Part shown: positions 23,088-33,809 of the stretch, piece after piece
Layout of the letters: each line of letters begins with the position of its first letter
How positions within the stretch are numbered: position 1 is the stretch's first letter
Origin: Termitomyces sp. T153
Lineage: Eukaryota > Basidiomycota > Agaricomycetes > Agaricales > Lyophyllaceae
Direction of reading: 5' to 3'
Assembly (NCBI GenBank): GCA_018296165.2
Contig: JACKQL020000035.1
Location: forward strand, 248,001 to 312,000
DNA: 64,000 bases
Notes under the pieces: model-generated
Database searches by the model: none
Told to the model about the DNA's origin: nothing
The model's input: only the letters and a program-made list of their open reading frames with translations
Position numbers and translations under genes: made by a program

Positions 23088-24023
23088 TCACAGTAACCGT
23101 AGTTTCCCGGTCACCTCATCGATCATATTGACAGGCGCCGGGCCAATACCCAGAACGGTTCTCGTCCCCTCTTCTACCTGTGTCAAACCCCTGCGCGCTC
23201 ATCAATCACTGCTGCCGTCACGAGAATACAGATACTCACTGGTCTTGTATCGAGCGGGCACATAAATTGAGACTCTTTGCGATGGCCTCCAACTCCAGTA
23301 GCTGCTCTTCAGACGTTCCCTTGAGAGCGATCTTAGCTTGACTGAAGGACCATGAGGTTAAGCAAAAGAATCAACAATCTCTACAAACCCAGTTCTTTCC
23401 CAGTGTCTGACGAGCTAGTGCCGTTCGCGAGGAAGAAATTAAAATAATTTGATCATGTCATACCTGGGGGTTCACTTTGATCAGAGCCTTGTAGCACGCA
23501 AGTGTGGCATGCCTAGGAAAAGTGATCAATAATGGTTTGCTTATCGACTCAAGGGACAGCAACTCACCCACACCTTAAATCGGGCATTAAGCTCCAGCGT
23601 GTTGACGATGAAAGTTAACTGTAACTCACTGGGCAGCAATTTTTCCGGGTGTCAGTTTCAAGTCAGTCCTAACAACTAACACCTGAAGTGAGGAGCTCAG
23701 AAGAGAAACGCGACGTAAAATCGTACATACAAGTTTACATGGTTCAAAAGTACCAGCCTTAACAGCGGATAGATCACCGTCAACAATTTGTTCCACCTCG
23801 TCTTCATCCTCATCATTGGTGTCTTCGTTTTTACTAGTAGCTGCCGTAAAATCAGCGCCTTTGAGCAGCGATCCACGCGCGCCCACGTAGAAACCGAGGC
23901 TGAAGGAAACCAGTGATACCACTCCAGCCAACGTAACTAAGAGCCAGAATCATGTTGTTGCATACAGGAGGAGAATCTACAAGAGAACATACATGATGAA
24001 ACCCAATGACTTGCAGAAACCAT
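23088..24023 (-). CDS. PTH2: Peptidyl-tRNA hydrolase 2, copy a
   Basis: Eight exons: 24023-23993, 23936-23731, 23682-23630, 23573-23568, 23512-23464, 23414-23389, 23341-23240 and 23190-23088 (191 aa). An N-terminal membrane segment ([20 protein letters not shown]) and an acidic linker precede the catalytic domain: [28 protein letters not shown] in sequence order, then [37 protein letters not shown] and VTGKLRLL. The family removes peptidyl-tRNA and, as Bit1/PTRH2, sits in the mitochondrial outer membrane. Exon 4 is only 6 nt (GTGTGG) and supplies the Cys-Gly of QCGHA. Divergent with HAS1 (160 bp). A second copy lies at 32615-33620. Confidence 0.93.
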
Positions 24024-24183
24024 GAAAGTATACCCGGCAAACTCCGATCAATTATTTTCTGTACCTGTGTTTGTTTCGATCAAAGTCAGTAGAAGTTACT
24101 ACTCAGACGCTAGTATAAGGGATCGAGGGCTTCTTCACCTTTCGTTCCAGCCACTCCCTACTTCACCTCTAACATTCTTCACA

Positions 24184-26116
24184 ATGTCGACTGATGAGGT
24201 TGCGTTGATACCCAAGGCGGTTCCCTCCGAAGATATCAAGGGACGAAAACCTTTTTCCTCGCTTGACCTGTCTGAGCAAACGCTTCGTTCTCTGGAGTTA
24301 ATGGGCCTCTCTACAATGACACAAATCCAAGACAAATCAATACCGCTGCTTCTCTCAGGAAAGGACGTTCTTGGAGCAGCCCGGACTGGATCAGGAAAGA
24401 CCCTGGCATTCCTGATTCCTGCGGTAGAATTATTACACAGACTGAAATTTAAGCCCATGAATGGTGAGCTTTCTCTATATGTACAGAATGAATGGGTTCA
24501 TGTAAAGGGTTGTCAATTGCAGGGACTGGCATCATCATTATCACACCAACACGCGAATTGGCCCTACAAATTTTCGGTGTAGCGAAGGATCTCATGGCCA
24601 ATCATTCCCAGACATTTGGGATTGTCATGGGTGGCGCAAATCGGAGAGCAGAAGCTGATAAACTTGCAAAGGGTGTAAACTTATTAGTGGCGACGCCTGG
24701 GCGACTGTTAGATCACCTTCAGGCGAGTATTAATTCTACTAATTTGATACACAGCTTATAATTTACCAGGATACGAAAGGATTCGTTTTCCGAAACCTAA
24801 AAGCGTTAGTTATTGACGAAGCAGATCGGATATTGGAAGTTGGTTTTGAGGAAGAGATGAAAAAAATTATCAGAATCCTACCAAGCGGTCAGTCTAACTC
24901 GTTATTAAACTTTCGTGACGATCTGAAGAGCTCCTAAAAAGAAAACCGCCAGTCTATGCTCTTCTCTGCGACACAAACTACAAAAGTTGCCGATCTTGCG
25001 CGGATTTCTCTACGTCCCGGCCCTGTGCATGTGGATGTCGACAAGGAAGAATCAACAAGTACCGTGACAACACTCTCACAAGGATATGTGGTCTGCCCCT
25101 CAGAACGGAGATTCCTCCTCTTATTTACCTTCCTCAAAAAGACCTGTCTCACGAAGGATTCCAAGAAAAAGGTCATCGTTTTCTTCTCAAGCTGCAATTC
25201 GGTCAAATATCACGCGGAACTTTTAAATTATATTGATGTTCCTGTTCTGGACCTTCACGTTTGTGAAATCATATTTTTCTGCTCCAATAGGAATCTTGAC
25301 GTGTTTGATGACTGCTAGGGGAAACAAAAACAGCAAAAGCGCACAAATACTTTCTTCGAGTTCATAAATGCCCCATCAGGAATCCTTCTTTGCACAGATG
25401 TTGCAGCCCGTGGATTGGATATTCCAAAAGTCGACTGGATCGTTCAATATGATCCTCCAGATGACCCTCGCGACTACATTCATCGGGTTGGGCGGACGGC
25501 TCGCGCTGGGAAGGTAGGAAAGAGCTTATTGTTCTTGTTAGAGAGCGAGCTCGGCTTTCTGCGATATCTCAAAGAAGCCAAGGTCCCATTGAATGAGTTC
25601 AGTTTCCCAGCTGACCGGATAGCCAATATCCAAAGCCAAGTGAGCCAAAGTTGTAATAGTGAGACGCTTTCAAGCTAACTCGAAAATATGCAGTTGGAAA
25701 GATTACTCCAAAAGAACTACTTTTTGCATCAGTCTGCACGGGATGGATATCGGTCATATCTCCAGTCCTACGCATCATACTCGCTGAAAAAGATCTTCGA
25801 TGTAAATAAGCTGGATCTCGCCAAGGTCGGAAAGGCGTTCGGATTCGCTGTGCCTCCCCGCGTCAATGTCAATCTTGGGACAGGCAAATCATCGACAACA
25901 AGGACAAAAAAACGCACTCGACCCGACGAGAGTTCGGAAGAGGAAGAACTAGAGGCAACAGTGGAGGAGGACGAAGAAGGGGCTGCGGATATACGAAAAG
26001 ACGAGCGTGTCAGCAAGCAGCGGCGAATCGAAACACAAGGACGAAAAATGGTTGACAAGGAGAAGTACCGGCAGAAGGAAGGTGGACAGTTGAGAAGTGG
26101 CCAATGGAGCCGATGA
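24184..26116 (+). CDS. HAS1: DEAD-box RNA helicase Has1 (DDX18)
   Basis: Exons 24184-24463, 24523-24722, 24770-24887, 24942-25258, 25319-25639 and 25694-26116 encode 552 aa. All helicase motifs are seen: AARTGSGKT (I), PTRELALQ (Ia), TPGRL (Ib), DEAD (II), SAT (III), ARGLD (V) and [10 protein letters not shown] (VI). The C-terminal [18 protein letters not shown] block and the basic/acidic tail are diagnostic of Has1/DDX18, which acts in both 40S and 60S pre-ribosome assembly in the nucleolus. Intron 2 (24723-24769) begins GCGAGT; a GC-AG intron is required for frame. Confidence 0.93.
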
Positions 26117-26256
26117 TGATGTAATACTAGTTTTAGTTTGTGGATATTTGACTTGGGGTGCCACGCTTTGTGACATTTGGCACGTTTTGGTTTGAACACA
26201 CTCCACGACTTCAGTTGTTTTGTCCTCATTTCTACCTATAGATATAGTTCTCTATC

Positions 26257-27375
26257 ATGGCTACCACACAGGTATTGCGCTCTATTGCTTCTATCCCGCA
26301 ATGATTGAGGGCTCCCGCATCTAGCATTACCTGTGGGCATCAGGCCATTTTCTACTCTTGGTATCGGCCTTGCGATACTTCATTGCTTGGATAACTTTCA
26401 AAAGCGTATCGGCTTGGTGGTACAAAGGTATAAAAAGAGGACATCCTTGTTAATCCTTCACATGCTGACGAAATTTCTCCCGCAGCAAGCTTCACCGGTG
26501 CTCTCATCAGTTATGCGATCGTTTGCCAGTATGTTTTTCCCTACTGCCCCTTGCGTTATGTGTACTCAAGCCCTACCAGAAAGTCTCTGGGTGTACGTGA
26601 ATGGACGGAGCCCCTGAAGTGAGACTTACTGCCTCTTGTAGACACCTCAATTCAACAGTGCCTATATACGACGTGCTGTGCTTGATGAGGTGTGTGTCAT
26701 GCTGGTGGGTCCGTGTATCGAATTGACAAATCATTTAGAACGTGCAATACTTTATCCTTGCGTTCTTTTGGTGGTCCTCTAAGCCCATAGCAAGTACGTC
26801 GGCATGGATGTCGCAGATGTTATGACTCATGTTCTTACATCTGTAGTTGCATTGTTGCCTTATACCATTTTTTCGTTGTTCCATGCATTGACCTTTACTC
26901 GTACGACGCTGATGCCCCAGTTCCTTCCTCCGGGCCCTCCGTCATCGTCGAATGGGGCTCCTCAGCCCCACCCTATCGCAAAAAGGCTTCAAGTATGGGT
27001 CAAAGGTGAAGTTTCCCTTAGTCTTTTTAGATCTAGTTTCTGACGAGTTTTACAGCCAACTATGACACTGCCATGCGAGTTGTTGCCTTCACTGAGCTTG
27101 TGATCCTTGTTCGCGTAGTTCTCGGCGCCGTCACTTTTCAGAACTCATTACTTTCCCCTATCATCTTTGCGCACTTCCTGCGTTCAAGGTACTACCAGTC
27201 GGCCTTTACACGGGAGGCCGTCAGCGTCACGTCTGCTCGCATCGATCAACTTGTCCGCAAGCCAGGTAACCCCCCTGCGGTCGTGCAGATTTGGGAAAAA
27301 GTTCAGATGCTGGCGGGTCGCTGGGTTGGGAGCACGTTGACACCAAACACCGCTGGTGGTGAGGCTCGCCGATAA
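26257..27375 (+). CDS. POM33: TMEM33/Pom33-like ER and nuclear-pore membrane protein
   Basis: Exons 26257-26271, 26325-26427, 26486-26528, 26580-26592, 26642-26689, 26739-26793, 26847-27005 and 27056-27375 encode 251 aa. Family blocks: HYLWASGHFLLLVSALRYF (first membrane segment), CQKSLGTPQFN, LDENVQYFILAFFWWSSKPI and FAHFLRSRYYQSAFTR. Fungal members (Pom33, Tts1) shape tubular ER and help place nuclear pore complexes. Exon 1 (15 nt) and exon 4 (13 nt) are tiny; exon 4 supplies KSLG. Confidence 0.87.
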
Positions 27376-27621
27376 ATGGAAACTGGTGCTAGATGTTACT
27401 TACACTTTGAATCGTAATTTTGGTGGAAGAGACATGACGCTGCGTCATTTATTCATGTTCGTAACTAGTTCACTTGTGAGGTACATACACAACGGGTCGT
27501 CCTCTGTCTTACTTTTGTTATCGATATGGTCATTGCAGCCCTGAGCTTAGGCGTATGGGGGACCATCAGAGGCAAACACAGCCAATTTGAACTTGTGCAG
27601 TTGACCCCAGTGAGGTTGTCC

Positions 27622-30004
27622 ATGTCCCGTATACCCGTTCTTACTCACTCCCCTTCTAATTCACGTAACTCAGCCACCTCTCCGGACCCTTTTTCTCTTG
27701 AGCGTCCTGCCTCTCCCGCGTCTCGCTCCAACGCACGCACAACCACTTCTTCGATGTCAAGTGTCTCATACGGTGGCTCTGTTGCCGAAACCAGGAAAAA
27801 ACAGTCTAAGAGAGACGAGGTGTGCATCCCGTGCATCTCCTTACCTCGAATACCGATGATGAACTGATGACCTCTTCTCAGGCCATCCGTAAGAAAATTG
27901 AGTCTGAGTTATCGCGTAAGCGTACTATCTCGACTACTCATGGCCAGCGTGGAGGGAAGAAAGGGAAGCCAACCGCTGCAAAAGGCACCGTCGCTGCTCT
28001 CAAGCCAACTCCTGCCCTTACCGTTCCCGAGAACATTACTGTCTCGGAGGCCAGCCAGCTCTGCGCAGCAAAGAGGACCGATTGCGTACTTGTAGTTGAC
28101 GACGAGGAGGGTTTGAGTGGTATTTTCACCGCCAAGGATCTGGCGTACCGCGTACGATTGATATTCTGTCTTTTGGATTTTTTTCTCATGCTGTAGGATG
28201 GACAGATCACTGCAGAGGGCCTCGATCCTCATATCACACCTGTCCACCAAATCATGACTCGCAATCCCATGGTCACCCGTGATACGACAAGTGCTACTGA
28301 AGCTCTTCAGCTGATGGTTTCAAAACATTTTAGGCACCTGGTCCGTTTGAAATATTGCGCGTCGATATTCTTAACTTAATCTGTCATTCCAGCCTGTGTG
28401 CAACGAGGACGGCAACGTTGTCGGTCTTTTGGATATCACAAAGGTCTTCCATGAAGCTCTTGGAAAGATTGAGCGCAGCTCCGCCGCTTCTGAACAACTT
28501 TTTAGTGCCATGGCTGGCGTTCAGTCTGAACTTGGTAGTGTCAGCTCGAACCCTCAAGCTGCAGCCATGCTCGCTTGGGCCGAAAAGCTTCGCGAGAAGA
28601 CGGCTCTGCCGGATTTGACAACCGTCATGGATTCGCGTACGCAGCCCGCTACTGTCGGTCCCAAGACCAGTGTTCGTGAGGTCGCGAAGTTGATGAAAGA
28701 AAAACGCACTACTGCGGTCTGCGTTATGGAAGCAGTTGGTTCCAATGGTACTGCTGGAGGATCGCGCATTGCCGGAATTTTCACAAGCAAAGACATCGTA
28801 TTACGCGTCATTGCGGCCGGACTCGACGCGGGAAGATGTAGTGTTGTCAGGGTTATGACTCCTCATCCCGACACTGCACTTCCCACGACTACAATCCACG
28901 ATGCGCTCAAAAAGATGCACAGTATGTAGCACAACTTCATAAAACTCTTACTTGACTGACTCGCCGCGCAGACGGCCACTATCTCAATCTTCCGGTCGTA
29001 GAAGAGGATGGACACCTGGTTGCAATTGTCGATGTCCTTACATTGACTTATGCTACTCTAGAGCAGGTCAGTTTCTTTTTACCCCTTCCGAAATACTCTA
29101 CTGAAGTCGTGTTTGACAGATGAATGCAGTAACTGGCGACAATGCTCTGCGTGAAACTGATGGCGGGCCGATGTGGGGACGCTTCTTCGACTCCATTGGC
29201 CATGACGACGGCGATTCTGTTGTCTCGGGTTCTCATCATGGACCGTCAGATATCCGTTCCTTGCATTCTTTGCATCATCTGGATCATGTGCAGCAATCAC
29301 CACATTCTGAGGTACATCCAAATGATTCTGCGTCTGTTGTGGACGACGATCCTGTATCTGCTCTGGAAGGATACCCTCGTCAGAAAGGAGGTGCTGCAGC
29401 ATCCCCAACTGCTTTACCCGTTGATGATGGAACCTATGTCTTCAAATTCCGAACTCCTGGTGGAAGGACCCACCGATTCCAAGCTCGTCACGACGATATC
29501 GAGCACCTACGTGAAATTGTGGCTGGCAAATTGGCCACCGATCCTTTCTTCACCGAGTGGCAACCGACCCCTGAGTCAAATGTCCGGCCTGATCCCATCG
29601 ACTTCCACCTCTCATATACCGATGCTGACGGCGACAGCGTCCTTGTCACCTCTAACAGTGATGTAACAGATGCTGTTAGTGTTGCACGTAAAGCGGGAGC
29701 TGATCGTGTCGTGTTGTTCTTGCAGGGGGGCAAGGGCTGGGCAGAGGCAGGTGCTGACAAGAGTGAAGCCAAAGCTGCTGCTGCTATTGCTGCTGCTCAG
29801 AAGGAGGTTAGTGAAGTTGAGAAGCTTGAGGCATTTACACCTGAACACCCCATCTATACCCTGCCAACACCTGCACCCGCACCCTTCCAACAAGAGGTGT
29901 TTGGGATACCCAAGGATCTTCTGCTGCCTGCGAGTATCGGAGCATTGGCAGTGGTTATCATTGGAGTTTTTACGATCTCACGTTTGACAGCAAATAATTA
30001 CTAG
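27622..30004 (+). CDS. CBS-PB1 domain membrane protein (Mug70-like)
   Basis: Exons 27622-27819, 27882-28151, 28206-28340, 28393-28921, 28972-29066 and 29120-30004 encode 703 aa. After a Ser/Thr-rich N-terminus come four CBS motifs in two pairs (TDCVLVVDDEEGLSGIFTAKD; HLPVCNEDGNVVGLLDITK; TTAVCVMEA...IAGIFTSKD; YLNLPVVEEDGHLVAIVDVL), read in sequence order. A PB1 domain (YVFKFRTPGGRTHRF ... HLSYTDADGDSVLVTSNSDV) and a C-terminal tail anchor (ASIGALAVVIIGVFTISRL) follow. S. pombe Mug70 has the same layout; the function is unclear, with CBS pairs usually sensing adenosyl ligands. The acceptor of intron 2 may be 28197 or 28206. Confidence 0.88.
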
Positions 30005-30161
30005 ACAATGACATATGTCTTACGAATTATATAGAGTTTCATGAGGAAGTACAATATATATAATGATTTTATTTCAAAGACCGCGAAGACATTTCGAGCT
30101 CACGTGGCAGATACAATTGATCGAACGGCGTCAAATTCCTCAACCACTTGCGGCTCCTCCA

Positions 30162-31702
30162 ATGCCCAAGTCTGAACGCGACGATGTCCTGACTGCTCTG
30201 GTAATCATTTTCCTGTCTTCTACATTTCCCGCAAAGTTGAGCTTTCTTCCAGTCCGCCCGGATATTTTCCGCCATGGTCAACGACCTGGTCATGGATGTT
30301 ACCCTACAGGCCCAACAAGAGGTGCTGCGAAGTCGTATGCTGTGCCCTGTTTGCAATACATAGTGTGTTCCGGTTGTACTTCTCCTGCGCTATTCTTATA
30401 ATCTTAATTCTAGTTGTAATGCAGGTGACTGGCTGTTTAACCTGCCTCGCTGAGCGCATTATACTCAGGTAGTGCTTACCTTATAGTGCATGCTCCTGGA
30501 CCTTCTGGTGCAACCTCTCAACCAAGTGTGGCAAGCTCGCGTCCGAGCACGCCTGCCTCCACAGTCGACGGAAGAGTGGCGAATAACTCTGCTGGAACAG
30601 GGACAAATACACCGACGAGTGCGAAAGATGGGAACCTTTACTTGGAGTGTGTGAACTGCTCTCGTCAGGTGCGTCCCTCGTGCTCATAGGATCTTCTCTC
30701 ATCTTTGGCTTGTCGTAGATTGCCTCGAATCGGTACGCGCCACACCTTACCTCATGCCTAGGCCTTAGTGCGGCGCGACGCGGCACCGCACGCACGAATA
30801 ACAAGTCCAAGTTAAAATATTCTTTTGCTCGTATTATGAAATCAACTTGAGCGCTCCATTGTTTTGTAGACCCCCTTCTGAAGCAGGCCGATCTCTCTCC
30901 CCTTCCTCTGATACGGGAGCCGTCTCAGATGAAAGTCCAAAGGGCAAGACCAAAAGCAAAGCATTGAATAAGCGTGTTGGTAAATACCACGTTTCATCTG
31001 CCGCCCTGTCAAGCTCCTACTCTTATTCCAGATGAGGCAGAATTCAACCTTAAGCGAAAGAGAGTTAGTGAGATTCACTCCTAGGAACACACGTCTTGAT
31101 ACTCTATTTCCAGCCTGCATCCCCTCAAATATCGCCTGCTAAAAAGCAGAAGAAACAGAAGACGTCAGGTACGACGCTCGACCTGTATCTTTTGATCTCT
31201 TCTCACACGTCGTAGGATCTCCTGTCTCTAGGCTCAAGGCGGCGGCGGAAATATCTGGACCCAGAAATAATGTACGAATCCGATTCCCATCCTGTGATAC
31301 CTTCTGTAGATCTGTCCCTTTCAGTCCCATTTTTCCCCTTCAAATTCACAATCAATGATTCCTTCGAAACTCCGGGATTCCTCAACCGCTTCCTTCATAG
31401 GGGGCTCCTCAAGCCCCACTTCATCGCGAGCCTCCTCTCCAGGTGGTATTTCTGCTGCCACTCCCGCCTCTTCATTCTCCCGGAGTCCCCATATCACGAA
31501 CAAGGCCGTCACTAAGAGCGCGGCCAAGATGAATGGCGTTGGCCCACCACGCCCAAGCCCCCATCGGCCCCCTTCAATAAATGTTCCTGACTATTCCATT
31601 GGTAAGCGATCAAAGTCGCTGCCTGGTTTGACGGAGTTCTGATTCCTTACAGATGTCGAGGGAGAGGAGACAGGTTCCTCCACTGACACGGATAGCTCAT
31701 AG
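30162..31702 (+). CDS. SGF11: SAGA deubiquitinase module subunit Sgf11
   Basis: Eleven exons: 30162-30200, 30253-30362, 30414-30424, 30487-30668, 30719-30810, 30870-30979, 31032-31063, 31114-31168, 31216-31271, 31325-31601 and 31653-31702 (337 aa). The N-terminal helix ARIFSAMVNDLVMDVTLQAQ docks on the DUB module. The Sgf11-type zinc finger reads LECVNCSRQIASNRYAPHL then TSCLG (C-x2-C...H-x3-C), followed by a basic RRGTARTNNKSK patch. The C-terminal half is Ser/Pro/Lys-rich, probably disordered, and longer than yeast Sgf11. The 11-nt exon 3 is inferred from phase. Confidence 0.85.
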
Positions 31703-32614
31703 TCAGTCACGCATGGATCCCTGTACTCGCTTGTTTGTGTATTTATATCGTCGCTGCACCATACGGAGTGTTTTTGGAAATTTTCAAGGCCAGCACGTGG
31801 ATGTCTGTCTATACAGTCATATGTACATGGGGGTAAATATAATTGGAACATCAAGGGGTGTGAAGGTCGATGGCAACGCTGGAGAAAGGTTAGACCACAT
31901 TACCTTCGATTTCGGCGACTGGAAGACGTATTTAGAAGAAGGACCAGACATATAGACAAAGTTTGAGGTAAACCATGATGGAAGAGGTGACCTGTTTACG
32001 CGAGATATTGCTACAAGGGGAACAAAGCTAAGGGTACATTGGGGAAAGTGGAGCAGGTTGGGGATGGGGATGGGGACGATTGTGCCAGCAACAACCATCG
32101 ACTATAGATAGATTATACTGAAAATCAAGATAGCTCGATTGAGAAGTAGAGTCCCTGGAAATCGGAGCTACTTGCAATGCCAATGAAGATTTGTTCATGG
32201 CATGATCAGACAAGTACCCAGAAGCTGAAAGAGGAATAGGTACCTCTTGATCTCTCCACCCACAGAAGGAACAAGTGACTAAGTCATTAACCAAGCAACT
32301 TCTTGGAAAACTTGAGATATTTAGGTCCATCATGATTGTTCTTGATTGTGCCATCGCTGAACGTTGGACGCCCGGATGAGCTTTGGGTTGGATCATTTTT
32401 TGGTCTTCCTCTTGCTCGATCATACTAGTTGCCTAGAACGCGTTTTTCAAGAGACTCAGCTGCGAGGAAAAGGTGACGATTGGATCGCAACGGCTAAAAT
32501 GGTGACAGGTGTTATACATCTCCATATCTCGTGACCGCGTGTTACTTGTCTTTGATTTTTTCGCATTCATCTTGTCCCGCGTTCATCTAAGGACAACTTC
32601 CTGGGTCCGTCATC
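31703..32614. other. intergenic, one weak minus-strand ORF
   Basis: Contains the 3' region of SGF11 and the promoter of PTH2 copy b. A minus-strand frame of 131 codons (32423-32028) has no recognisable domain, biased composition and no supporting splice structure; it is probably chance. Confidence 0.5.
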
Positions 32615-33620
32615 ATGAATGCGTCAAATTCCAATGGTCAAGGTAAAATTCCCATATGAATTTATTTTGCCGTTTTTATACCAGGACCCAAGTTACGGCG
32701 TGCATTGTACTTGCGACAGCCTCGCTCTTCTTAGGCTACTGGGCCGGAGCCCAGTCACGTCGATCAGTGAACGATGTCATCCTGCATGGAAAGAATACGA
32801 GTGATGACAATGATAGCTACGATAGCGATGCTTCAAGCACGAATGAGGACATTGGTAACCCTACTGCACTTCCGGTAGATCAAGCCGAGGAATACAAACT
32901 TGTGCGAGTCGTATATGTGACAATGAACCTAATCCATCCTTAACTAATCATACGATAGGTTCTTGTCGTTCGGACCGACCTAGGAATGACTTCAGGAAAG
33001 ATTGCAGCCCAGTATGCGTCGCAGTTCTTTCACTATCCCAAGTTCTATTAGCCTGTTGGACTCATCTCCTTGTTGCGTAGATGCTCGTGAGATCAATGGC
33101 TGTTCGACATTGTGAACCTTTAACTCATAATCAGACATGCAACATTGGCCTGCTACAAGACGCTACAGTCCATGAATCCCGCGGTTTGTTTATTATAGCC
33201 CATAGCTTGGTCGATGGAGTATTCAAACTTTCTATTAGCTTCTGCGACAGTGGGAACGAACAGGGTGAGTGCTCCAACTTCCTTTCAACTAGTGCGATTA
33301 AAGCGGGATCGATAACAGGCAAACAAAGATTGCTCTTCGGTGTAAGGACGAGGATGAATTGCTCTTGCTGCAGGCACAAGCTCAAAGTTTAAATCTCTGC
33401 GCGCGCTCCATTCAAGATGCGTCAGTCCGACTAGCTTTGTAACAGGCACTTGACTGACCTCTGGCAGCGGAAGGACTCAGATCGCGGCGGGTTCGCGAAC
33501 GGTACTTGGGATTGCAGGTCAGATATCCCACTATCATAGTGATTGAAAAGAGCCTCATGAAGACCTCTAGGACCAACTCGTTTAATTAATCAAGTCACTG
33601 GGAAACTAAGGCTTCTCTAG
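32615..33620 (+). CDS. Peptidyl-tRNA hydrolase 2, copy b
   Basis: Nine exons: 32615-32642, 32693-32901, 32959-33011, 33081-33086, 33135-33183, 33239-33264, 33319-33420, 33468-33517 and 33571-33620 (190 aa). Exons 3 to 7 have exactly the same lengths as copy a (53, 6, 49, 26, 102). Motifs: membrane segment [81 protein letters not shown] and VTGKLRLL. The 6-nt exon ATGCTC gives the Cys of QCSHA. An extra intron near the end replaces [10 protein letters not shown] by GPTRLINQ, so the loop is shorter than in copy a. It is likely functional, but the C-terminal difference is odd. Confidence 0.88.
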
Positions 33621-33809
33621 TCGTACATAGATTATGTATGAGTATGTGTGTTGTAGGGTATACACTGTCAACACATCAACTTGGACAAATACAGGCTATT
33701 TATCCAGTACCGTTGACAAGCTCAATACCTGTATTGACTTTGCGACTAAATTACACCACGACTTATTCTTTCCTACGTACAAGAACGACGCCTTTCGTCT
33801 ATCACCGCC

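Noticed and set aside
32028..32423. Minus-strand ORF of 131 codons upstream of PTH2 copy b
   Set aside because: No domain, no intron structure and biased composition; treated as chance in an intergenic region.
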